NCBI RefSeq assembly: GCF_000304315.1
Contig: NC_018485.1
Location: 1,024,501-1,088,500, forward strand
Length of the DNA: 64,000 nt
Source of the DNA: Methylocystis sp. SC2
GTDB taxonomy: Bacteria > Pseudomonadota > Alphaproteobacteria > Rhizobiales > Beijerinckiaceae
Direction of reading: 5' to 3'
Positions within the stretch are counted from its first letter, which is position 1. Each line of letters begins with the position of its first letter. Shown here one piece after another: positions 16,497-24,024 of this stretch. The notes beneath the pieces are model-generated. The model ran no database searches. It was given only the letters and a program-made list of their open reading frames with translations, and was not told the DNA's origin. A program made the translations under genes and the position numbers.

Positions 16497-17576
16497 TTAT
16501 CCCATGGAGCGGCGAGCGGCCATCTCCGATTGTTCCGGTGAGGCGGCGCTCTCCGCCTGATCGTCCGAGAGCAGCGTCGCGATCCAGCGGACGCTCGGAA
16601 AGTGCTGACAGAGGATGATCAGCGCCGATGTCAGCGGAACGGCGATAAAGGCGCCGGCGATTCCCCAGATCCAGGTCCAAACCGAAAGTGAAACGAGGAT
16701 CGCCATCGGCGTCAGCGATAGGCGCTGGCCCTGAAGCATCGGCGTGACGACATTGCTGATCACGATTTGGATCGCCGAAAAGCCCAGGAATGTAATCGCC
16801 GCCATCGTCCAGCCATCGTATTGCATGATCGCATAGAGCGTTGGCGGCAAAATGCCGATGATATTGCCGATCACCGGAATATAGTTGAGCAGAAAGTTCA
16901 GCAGCGCCCACACCATCGCCAGGTCCAGGCCGAGAACCAGCGACCAGACCAGAGTCGCCACGCCGGTGATCGTGCTGGTCAGGGTGGCCACCCAGAGATA
17001 CTGGCGGATCTTCACCGCGGTCGAGTCGACGGCGTCGACGAGTTCGCGTCTTTCGCGCCCGCCGAGTTGCTGTCCGATCTTCTTTCGCAGAAGCGTGACT
17101 TCGGGAAGGCCGAAGGCGACGAGCACGCCAATCACGCCGATATAGGCGATGACGTTATAGACGCTCGTGAGGGCCTTCTGCGCCAGATCGATCATTCGAC
17201 TGTAGCCGCCGAATCCGCCGAGCGAGCCGCCCCAGCTCTGCACCCAACCGGACATTCTGTCATAGAGCTGCTGCAGCTTTTCAGAATTTTCGCCGAACGC
17301 CTGCCCGATCTGTGCGACGGAAAAGGAAATGGCGCCGGCGAACGCCGCGAGCACGGCCAGCAACACCAGAATCGTGCCGATGTTGCTAAGCGTCTCCGGC
17401 ACGTAGCGCTGAAGCCATGGCTTGACCGGCCACACCGCGGCGATGACGACGGAGGCGGCGGCGAGCGGCATCGTCACCGGGTAGGTTTGTCTCAACGCGA
17501 AGGCGACGATGAAGAAGGCGACGATCGCCAGCAGTCTCGTCTGCGTGGCCTGTTGTGCTTGCTGCGACTGATCCAT
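16497..17576 (-). CDS. AI-2E family transporter (PerM/YdiK-like)
   Basis: A 359-residue polytopic inner-membrane protein with about eight helices. It shows the family pattern of paired N-terminal helices, a long soluble loop (about 80-140), and the C-terminal block NFLLNYIPVIGNIIGILPP with GISxxxTP-type SNVVTPMLQGQRLSL. Some members export autoinducer-2, others act in Na+/H+ exchange; function is not predictable from sequence. GGAGAG 4 bases before the ATG at 17576 decides the start over an ATG 24 bases upstream. It lies 50 bases downstream of the MscS gene on the same strand, probably co-transcribed. Confidence 0.88.
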   Translation of the reverse strand: MDQSQQAQQATQTRLLAIVAFFIVAFALRQTYPVTMPLAAASVVIAAVWPVKPWLQRYVPETLSNIGTILVLLAVLAAFAGAISFSVAQIGQAFGENSEKLQQLYDRMSGWVQSWGGSLGGFGGYSRMIDLAQKALTSVYNVIAYIGVIGVLVAFGLPEVTLLRKKIGQQLGGRERRELVDAVDSTAVKIRQYLWVATLTSTITGVATLVWSLVLGLDLAMVWALLNFLLNYIPVIGNIIGILPPTLYAIMQYDGWTMAAITFLGFSAIQIVISNVVTPMLQGQRLSLTPMAILVSLSVWTWIWGIAGAFIAVPLTSALIILCQHFPSVRWIATLLSDDQAESAASPEQSEMAARRSMG

Positions 17577-17625
17577 TCCGCTCTCCAGAGGCTCATGCAA
17601 AGCAAAGCGGCTGACAAGGACGCGC

Positions 17626-18603
17626 CTAGCCGCTGTGAAACAGACCGCCAGTTCTGGCGGGCGCCGGCGCCTGCTCGCGTCGTTGCTTGCGCGGCGCTGG
17701 AGCCTCTTTGGGAGCCGGCCAGCCTTCGCGCTGTCGTCCGCGCTCGCCGTCGGTTTCCTCGGTCTGATCGTGGAAGAGGATCTGATAGGTGGGGAACGGC
17801 ATGTCGACGCCGGCCGCCGTCAAAGCGGGCGCAATGGCGCGATAGACTTCGTCGGTCGATTCGACGACCTCGCGCATGATCGTCGGCTGGATCCAGTAGC
17901 GGACCTCCAGATTGACGCCGAAATCGCCAAGGCCTTGAAAGAGCACGGCCGGCTTCGGCTCCGGCAGCACCCGGCGGATTTGGGCGATTTCGGCAAGAAT
18001 CACCGCGCTGGCCCTGGCGACGTCGTCGCTGACTCCGATCGAGATTATGAGATGAATGCGCCGCGCCTCATAAGCGGTATTGACCACGACCCGGTTCGTA
18101 TAGAGCTCGCTATTGGGAATCACGACGCGGCGACTGTCATATGTGCGCAGCAGGGTTGCGCGGATCTGAATGTCCTCCACCGTTCCCTCATGCGGGCCGC
18201 TGACGATCTGATCGCCGATATGGAATGGCCGCGTCACCAGCAAGAGAATGCCGGCGAGCATGTTCTGGAAGATGTCCTTCGCCGCGAAGCCGACGGCCAC
18301 GCTGCCGATGCCGAGGGCGCCGAACACGGAAGCGGCGTCGAGCGACGGAAGCACGACGGACAGGGCGATGATGGCGCCGATCAGGTTCACGGCGCCGCGG
18401 CCGAGCCTGGAGAAAATCTTGACGATGTGTGGAGGCTGTCCCGAACGGGTCGCGACCCTCGCCACGCCGCGTCCGACGCCCAGGGCGAACAGGTAAACGA
18501 CGAAATAGACCAAGAGTCCGAAAGCGAGGTTCGGCAGAAATGCGACGAACCCCTGCCAAATGTTCTGAAGCCGCTCCCAGGCCGCGTCCAACTGAAACTC
18601 CAT
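17626..18603 (-). CDS. mscS: MscS family mechanosensitive channel
   Basis: A 325-residue small-conductance channel that releases solutes on hypo-osmotic shock. Three transmembrane segments lie within residues 1-110. The pore helix TM3 carries the Gly/Ala packing pattern ALGIGSVAVGFAAKDIFQNMLAG. The beta domain follows (FHIGDQIVSGPHEGTVEDI, then TLLRTYDSRRVVIPNSELY), and a C-terminal alpha/beta part ends in a basic Pro-rich tail. The ATG at 18603 is preferred to a TTG six bases earlier. It stands upstream of the AI-2E family gene and downstream of the mgtC-like gene on the same strand. Confidence 0.93.
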   Translation of the reverse strand: MEFQLDAAWERLQNIWQGFVAFLPNLAFGLLVYFVVYLFALGVGRGVARVATRSGQPPHIVKIFSRLGRGAVNLIGAIIALSVVLPSLDAASVFGALGIGSVAVGFAAKDIFQNMLAGILLLVTRPFHIGDQIVSGPHEGTVEDIQIRATLLRTYDSRRVVIPNSELYTNRVVVNTAYEARRIHLIISIGVSDDVARASAVILAEIAQIRRVLPEPKPAVLFQGLGDFGVNLEVRYWIQPTIMREVVESTDEVYRAIAPALTAAGVDMPFPTYQILFHDQTEETDGERGRQREGWPAPKEAPAPRKQRREQAPAPARTGGLFHSG

Positions 18604-18726
18604 GACCAATCCGGGTTCGTCAGGCGATAGAACCCCGAGATGTGGTCGATGTTCCTCGACGCCGCCGACGCGGCTTCCCTGCCGCCATTGCGCCTGCGCT
18701 TCTGCGTGAGCGAAACCGCGACGCGT

Positions 18727-19203
18727 CTATGAACTCGGATCTTTATTCGCGCGGGAATCTTTGTTCGCGCGCGAATCGTCGTCGACCAGCACGTTGTTTT
18801 CGAGCGGCGTGATCGCCCTGAGCGTCACAAAAGTGAAGAGCGCGACCGCGACCGCAACGTCGTAGCTGCCGAGACCAACTGCGGCGCCAATAGCGCCTGT
18901 GGCCCACAGACTCGCCGCCGTCGCCGTTCCTTTAACCATGGCGCCTTGCTTGAGAATGGCGCCGCCGCCGATGAATCCAATTCCGGTGATGACGCCTTGG
19001 ATGATTCTCGCCATGCCTTCAGGCGAATTCGACATGTATTGCTCAGCCGCCTGGACAAATCCGCAGGAGGCGAGCGCGACGAGCGGAAAGGTGCGCAGAC
19101 CTGCGCTGCGCTCCTGTCGCTCCCGATCCCAGCCGATCGGCAGAGCGAGCCCATAGGCGCCGGCAAGCGCCGCGAGATGGGGAAGTATTTGAAATTTGTC
19201 CAC
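18727..19203 (-). CDS. MgtC/SapB family membrane protein
   Basis: A 158-residue inner-membrane protein with four to five helices. The MgtC signature is present: PIGWDRERQERSAGLRTFPLV and GFIGGGAILKQG with VKGTATAASLW. MgtC proteins help growth at low Mg2+ and, in pathogens, inhibit ATP synthase; in free-living bacteria the role is unsure. The start is taken at a GTG giving VDKFQILPHL, in line with family N-termini; TTG codons up to 69 bases upstream are possible. The C-terminus has a charged tail with a duplicated SRANKD. Divergent from the ctaG-like gene. Confidence 0.85.
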   Translation of the reverse strand: MDKFQILPHLAALAGAYGLALPIGWDRERQERSAGLRTFPLVALASCGFVQAAEQYMSNSPEGMARIIQGVITGIGFIGGGAILKQGAMVKGTATAASLWATGAIGAAVGLGSYDVAVAVALFTFVTLRAITPLENNVLVDDDSRANKDSRANKDPSS

Positions 19204-19335
19204 GTCTACGCCGCTTGCCGCCCCAAGTTTACACAGTAGGCGACGGGGCGGACGTTTCAATAGCCGCCGCAAGCTCTGGATTGACCGGCGCGCTGGCCAA
19301 TATGGTCCTTATTCGCAACTCGCACCAACGAAGCG

Positions 19336-20043
19336 ATGAGCAGAACGAAATTGGCGATGGCATCGACGGCGGACGGCGCGCGCCTCGCCCAAGCCGCTTG
19401 GGACTCGCGGTCGAAGCTCGTCGTCGCGGTGATTGTCGCCTGCGCCGTCGGACTCGCCGCTCGCTTAGGTCCGGGCCTCGGACCTCGCGCGTCTCACATG
19501 GCGACGCATATTTTACTGATGAGCGCGCTCGCGCCTTTTCTGGCTGTGCTGTGGATGCGTTTCACATCGGCGCCGGTCCTTGCGACCGGTCGCGCCCTGG
19601 CGATCGTCACCCTGGCGCAGCTTGCCCTGCTCTATGCGTGGCATGCGCCGGGGGCGTCCGCCTATGTCGAGCGGCATCCGACCGCGCATCTCCTGATGCA
19701 CGCGTCGCTGCTGGCGACCGCCCTGCTGTTCTGGCTGGCGATTCTCGGCGATACGGGCGTCGGTCGCTGGCGCGGCGTCGCGGCGCTCGCGATCACCGGC
19801 AAGCTTGCTTGCCTTCTTGGCGTGCTGCTTGTGTTCGCGCCGCGCGTTCTCGACGCAAGCGCGGCGAGTTGGGGAGCGACGACGGAGACGACGCTGGCGG
19901 ATCAGCGCCTTGCCGGTCTGCTGATGCTGGCGGCCTGCCCGGCAAGCTATGTCCTCTCCGGTGTCTCCATCGCCTCGCGGTGGCTTCTTGATATGGAGGA
20001 CAATCGCTTGCGCGCGCGGACCGATCGCCCGGACGGCGCCTAG
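19336..20043 (+). CDS. ctaG: CtaG (caa3-type) cytochrome c oxidase assembly protein
   Basis: A 235-residue membrane protein of the caa3_CtaG family, with about six helices. Conserved features: ASHMATHILLMSALAPF near residue 52, QLALLYAWHAP, HPTAHLLMHASL, and DQRLAGLLMLAAC near the end, with histidines that may bind copper. It is distinct from the Cox11 family also called CtaG. It probably helps assemble the oxidase encoded 12 bases downstream. First gene of a three-gene cluster; no ribosome-binding site stands out. Confidence 0.88.
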   Translation: MSRTKLAMASTADGARLAQAAWDSRSKLVVAVIVACAVGLAARLGPGLGPRASHMATHILLMSALAPFLAVLWMRFTSAPVLATGRALAIVTLAQLALLYAWHAPGASAYVERHPTAHLLMHASLLATALLFWLAILGDTGVGRWRGVAALAITGKLACLLGVLLVFAPRVLDASAASWGATTETTLADQRLAGLLMLAACPASYVLSGVSIASRWLLDMEDNRLRARTDRPDGA

Positions 20044-20054
20044 AGCGCGCGCCC

Positions 20055-22607
20055 ATGTCCGACGGACCAAGCGACCCGAAGCGTCTTCCAAACGAAACGC
20101 CACGGCCGCCGGGCGAGCTTGAAGAGCTTGAGCGGGTTTGGGCCTATCCGCCGGGCTGGCGCAAGATCAGCGAGATCAACAATAGTCTCGTCGGCGTCAT
20201 CTATATCGGCGCGGCCTTTCTGTTCTTTTTGCTGGCGGGCGTGCTGGCGCTGATCATGCGCGTCCAACTTTCACATGGCGACAATCGTTTCATCGGACAG
20301 GATTTCTACAATCAGATCTTCACCGTGCATGGCACGACGATGATGTTCCTTTTCGCCGTGCCGGTGATGGAGGCGCTGAGCGTCATTCTGCTGCCGCAGA
20401 TGCTCGCCGCGCGCGACCTGCCCTTTCCAAGGCTCAGCGCCTTCGCCGTCTGGGCCTATGTCATCGGCGGCCTCGTGTTCTTCTCGACGATCTTCTACGG
20501 GCTCGCGCCGAGCGGCGGCTGGTTCATGTATCCGCCGCTCACGCTGACGAAGTTTTCGCCCGGAGACAACGCCGATTTCTGGCTGCTCGGCATCGGCTTC
20601 ATCGAAATATCCGCGATCGCCGGCGCGATTGAAATCATCGTCGGGATGCTGCGCACGCGGCCGCCGGGAATGACGCTCGACAAGATGCCGCTCTTCGGCT
20701 GGTCGATGCTGGTCTTCGCGGCGATGATCGTCTTCGCCTTCCCCGCCGTGATCCTCGCGACCATGATGCTGGAGATCGAGCGATCCTTCGGCTGGCCGTT
20801 CTTCACGGCGGCGCAGGGCGGCGATCCGCTGCTGTGGCAGCATCTCTTCTGGTTCTTCGGGCATCCGGAGGTCTATATCATCTTCCTCCCGGCGGCCGGT
20901 CTCGTCTCGATGATCGTGCCGACGATGGCGCAGCGGCCGCTGATCGGCTATCGGCTGATCGTCGTCGCGTTGATCGCCACGGGCTTCTTTAGCTTCGGCC
21001 TTTGGGTGCATCACATGTTCAGCACCGGCATACCGGCGCTGAGCCTCGGTTTCTTTTCGGCGGCCAGCATGGCCGTCGCGGTGCCGTCCGGCATTCAAGT
21101 CTTTTCGTGGATCGCGACGATCGCCTCCGCGCGCGAGCGATTTAAGATCACAACGCCATCCCTGTTCATCCTCGGATTTCTTTTCATCTTCGCCATCGGC
21201 GGTCTGACGGGCGTGATGGTCGCGGTCGTGCCGTTCGATCTTCAGGCGCATGACAGCTACTTCGTGGTCGCGCATTTCCATTACGTCCTCGTCGGCGGCA
21301 TGGTGTTTCCGCTCTTTGCGACCTTCTATTACTGGGACCCGATGATCAGCCGGAACCGGCTTTCCGAGCGCCTCGGACGCTACGTGTTCTGGCTGATGTT
21401 CGTGGGCTTCAACGTCGCCTTTTTCCCCATGCACATCTCCGGTCTCCTAGGCATGCCGCGGCGCGTCTGGACCTATCCAAGCGCCATGGGATGGGATGCG
21501 CTGAACATGACGTCGACCGTCGGCGCCTTCATTCTCGCGCTGGGCGTGCTGGTGTTCGTCGTCGATCTCTTCGTCCGCTTCCGGCGCGACTGGGAGACGC
21601 AGAGAACGCAGACCAATCCCTGGAGCGCCGGAACGCTGGAGTGGCTGCCGAGCGATCTGTATTCGATGCGCAGCGTTCCGATCGTGACGAGTCGCTATCC
21701 GCTTTGGGATCAGCCCAATCTCGCCGAAGACGTCGCGGCGGGCGCCTATTATCTGCCGAACGCCACAACCGGACGGCGCGAGACGATCGTCACCTCGCCC
21801 ATCGAGGCCCGACCGGAATATCTCCTTGAAATGCCGGGACCCGGCTGGGCGCATATGTTCTCGGCGGTCTTCACGGCCGCCTTCTTTCTGCTGCTGACGG
21901 TGAAGGCCGTTGCGATCGCGCTTGTCTGCGGCGCGGTGGCCGTCTTCGCCACGCTCGTCTGGTGCTGGCAGCTCGACCCGCCGCCGCGCGGACGCGTCGA
22001 GATCGGCGGCGGGATCAGTCTGCCCACCTATATGTCCGGACCTTCGTCGCACGCCTGGTGGGCGATGATCGTGCTTATTCTCGTCGCCGCTTCGCTCTAC
22101 ATCGCCTTCGTGTTTTCTTACCTCTATCTTTGGACCGTCAGCCCGCAAGTCTGGCCCGTCGCCGGGTCGTCGCCGTTTCCCGAATTGCGTTGGGCGCTAG
22201 GCGGCGCATCGCTGATGCTTCTCAGCATTCTTGCATTCAGAATGGCCGACCGCGCACTTCCAAAGCCCGGCTCGATCAGCCTGTCGGCGGCGCTCCTGAT
22301 GATCGCCGGCGCGCTGTGCCTCATTGGCGGCGTCGGGATGGAGTTGCATGCTCAATGGCAATCTGGCCTGCGGCCGTGGGAAAATTCCTACGGCGCGATG
22401 GTGTATTTGGAAGTTGTCTTGACTGGGCAGCTCGTGGCGACTGTCGCGGTGATGACGGGATTCGCCCTGGCGCGTCTCTTCACGGGGAAACTGGATGCGC
22501 AGCGGCGCGTATCATTCGAAAGTGCGGCGCTGCTGGCGTACTACACAGCCGCGCAAGGGCTTCTCGGATTTCTGCTCCTTTATGGCTTTCCGCGAATGCT
22601 GGAGTAG
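20055..22607 (+). CDS. ctaD: Cytochrome c oxidase subunit I-III fusion
   Basis: An 850-residue inner-membrane protein. Residues about 30-540 are haem-copper oxidase subunit I, and about 615-850 a subunit III domain (SHAWWAMIVLILVAASLYIAF). Subunit I keeps haem and CuB ligands: His92 (TVHGTTMMF), His270 with Glu272 and Tyr274 (GHPEVY), His319-His320, His407 and His409 (HFHY). Two proton-channel features differ from the A1 pattern: the K-channel lysine of PTGIKVFSW is Gln348 (PSGIQVFSW), and the Asn pair after the D-channel Asp121 (DLPFPRLSAF) is Ser-Ala. No CuA subunit II gene is in the window. ctaG precedes it; a small membrane protein follows after 3 bases. Confidence 0.93.
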   Translation: MSDGPSDPKRLPNETPRPPGELEELERVWAYPPGWRKISEINNSLVGVIYIGAAFLFFLLAGVLALIMRVQLSHGDNRFIGQDFYNQIFTVHGTTMMFLFAVPVMEALSVILLPQMLAARDLPFPRLSAFAVWAYVIGGLVFFSTIFYGLAPSGGWFMYPPLTLTKFSPGDNADFWLLGIGFIEISAIAGAIEIIVGMLRTRPPGMTLDKMPLFGWSMLVFAAMIVFAFPAVILATMMLEIERSFGWPFFTAAQGGDPLLWQHLFWFFGHPEVYIIFLPAAGLVSMIVPTMAQRPLIGYRLIVVALIATGFFSFGLWVHHMFSTGIPALSLGFFSAASMAVAVPSGIQVFSWIATIASARERFKITTPSLFILGFLFIFAIGGLTGVMVAVVPFDLQAHDSYFVVAHFHYVLVGGMVFPLFATFYYWDPMISRNRLSERLGRYVFWLMFVGFNVAFFPMHISGLLGMPRRVWTYPSAMGWDALNMTSTVGAFILALGVLVFVVDLFVRFRRDWETQRTQTNPWSAGTLEWLPSDLYSMRSVPIVTSRYPLWDQPNLAEDVAAGAYYLPNATTGRRETIVTSPIEARPEYLLEMPGPGWAHMFSAVFTAAFFLLLTVKAVAIALVCGAVAVFATLVWCWQLDPPPRGRVEIGGGISLPTYMSGPSSHAWWAMIVLILVAASLYIAFVFSYLYLWTVSPQVWPVAGSSPFPELRWALGGASLMLLSILAFRMADRALPKPGSISLSAALLMIAGALCLIGGVGMELHAQWQSGLRPWENSYGAMVYLEVVLTGQLVATVAVMTGFALARLFTGKLDAQRRVSFESAALLAYYTAAQGLLGFLLLYGFPRMLE

Positions 22608-22610
22608 GCG

Positions 22611-23000
22611 ATGTCGCGTGCAAGCAAGGCTGAGCGTTCTCGCTGGTCGCTGACGACGATCATCGGCTTTCTGCTCGCCGGTCCGATCGTCTGGGGCCTG
22701 CATTTTCTTTTCGTCTATGGCGGGCACACGCTGATGTGCGTGCTCGGCTGGTCCAGCGAGCCGCAAATCATACGGGCGACGGTGATCGTGGCGGGCGGGT
22801 TCGCGCTCGCGCTTCTGGTTTTCATCGCGCGTGGGGCGCGCCGCTGGCGCCGCTATGTGGTCGAGAGCGGCGGCGACTTGGCCGAGTCAGCGGAATTCCA
22901 AATGAATGCGACGTTGCTGCTGATGCTGCTGTCGAGCGCCGGCGTGATATGGTCGAGCCTTGCGGCTTTCTTTATCGCGCCCTGCCAGACGCTGCGTTGA
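22611..23000 (+). CDS. Small membrane protein of the oxidase cluster
   Basis: A 129-residue protein with three predicted helices (about 14-40, 55-75, 95-122). N-terminal GPIVWGLHFLFVYGGHTL and an ALxxxFIAPC-type end with one cysteine are the notable points. I do not know a named family; similar small proteins follow subunit I-III fusions in other alphaproteobacterial oxidase clusters. Its ATG is 3 bases after the oxidase stop codon, so translation is probably coupled. It may be an accessory or subunit IV-like polypeptide. Confidence 0.75.
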   Translation: MSRASKAERSRWSLTTIIGFLLAGPIVWGLHFLFVYGGHTLMCVLGWSSEPQIIRATVIVAGGFALALLVFIARGARRWRRYVVESGGDLAESAEFQMNATLLLMLLSSAGVIWSSLAAFFIAPCQTLR

Positions 23001-23190
23001 CGTCGCCGAGATCGTAAAAGGTGCGGCGGAATGGCCCCGCAGCCGTCGCGCCTGAGCACGCCGGCGCTGACGCGCTGGCCGTTGCGACAAAGGCGCGGCG
23101 CATCTCGCGCATTTCGCGCGCGCGCCAGACTCTCAGCGGGGCCTGTCGGCCTAGGCCGCTCGCGCCCCCGCCGACGTCCAGTTCCGGACT

Positions 23191-23712
23191 CTAGGCCGCA
23201 GGCTTCGCCTGTTCGGCGACCTTGACCGGAAGCTGCGTCCGAATCGCCTCGACGATCCTTTGAACGGAGGCGTCGGCCTCACTGGCGCGCTTCTCCGCCG
23301 CGATCGCCCGCTGCTCCATCGCCGCGAGTTCGGCCTGCCGCGCCGCGAGCTGCGACTGCACCCCATCGAGATCTTTCCGCGTCTGAATGAGCGCCGCGGA
23401 GAGTTCGGCGGCTTCCGACTCGGATTTGCGCAACGCGGCTTCGGCGCGATCGCCGCGGTCTTCCGCGCGCTCCAGCTTCTCTCTCACCGCATTGGCGGCG
23501 CTATGCGCGCGCGCCACCGCCTGAGCAGACTGCTTTTCGAGCTCTTTGATCGCCGCGGCGGCCTGGGACACGAGGTCCAGCGCCGCCGTAGCGTCGTCAG
23601 TGGCGCGCAGCCGCTGACGGACAGGAAAGTTCGGGGCTGGCGGCGCCAGCGGCCTGTTGTCCCCTCTCGGGATGATTTCGTCCATCACCTGATCCAGATC
23701 CAGCGAATCCAT
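23191..23712 (-). CDS. Coiled-coil protein of unknown function
   Basis: A 173-residue cytosolic protein. It opens MDSLDLDQVMDEIIPRGDN, followed by a Pro-rich stretch. Residues about 45-150 are an uninterrupted Ala/Glu/Arg-rich heptad region (QAAAAIKELEKQSAQAVARA onward), predicted to be a long coiled coil. The tail is short, ending QAKPAA. GGGAGG about 5 bases before the ATG at 23712 sets the start; the frame extends 7 codons upstream. No signal peptide or membrane helix. Similar proteins occur across Hyphomicrobiales, but I know no function. Confidence 0.75.
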   Translation of the reverse strand: MDSLDLDQVMDEIIPRGDNRPLAPPAPNFPVRQRLRATDDATAALDLVSQAAAAIKELEKQSAQAVARAHSAANAVREKLERAEDRGDRAEAALRKSESEAAELSAALIQTRKDLDGVQSQLAARQAELAAMEQRAIAAEKRASEADASVQRIVEAIRTQLPVKVAEQAKPAA

Positions 23713-24024
23713 TTGCGCCTCCCGCCATCGCACGAACTGAGTTGGGCCAGCCGTCCAATCAGATTCCTATTATGGCCAAGAATCCGGCCAAATCTCGACC
23801 ATTAGGTCAAGTTTTAACCATAACCAGCGGGGTAAGCGTTTTTTCTAGGACAGATCGGCCTCCAGCAACCAATGCTTAAGCTATTGAGAGCGCCGATGCG
23901 ACTGAAAACGTGCCTTGTTCACACAAATTCTGTGTAAGCGCTCAAGATCACCGCGCAGCTGTAATAATTTTGGCGCAATAGCCCGAGGGCCTCACGCTCG
24001 CTCCCTCACAAAAAAGAGCTCGTC
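23713..24024. other. Divergent intergenic region upstream of ppsA
   Basis: About 310 bases, less GC-rich than the flanks, with no gene. It contains a short hairpin (TGGCC / GGCCA, 23774-23791) near the coiled-coil gene and the inverted repeat at 23918-23937, which may be an operator for ppsA. I see no confident promoter hexamers. Confidence 0.5.
23918..23937. promoter_or_regulatory. Inverted repeat, possible ppsA operator
   Basis: TTCACACAAATTCTGTGTAA is an imperfect palindrome with ACACA/TGTGT half-sites, 88 bases before the ppsA start codon. It stands out in this GC-rich genome. The size and symmetry suit a dimeric transcription factor; the factor is unknown. Confidence 0.25.

Noticed and set aside
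20055..22607. Frameshift or assembly error joining subunits I and III
   Set aside because: The frame is continuous, the linker is of reasonable length and similar I-III fusions are known in bacteria.
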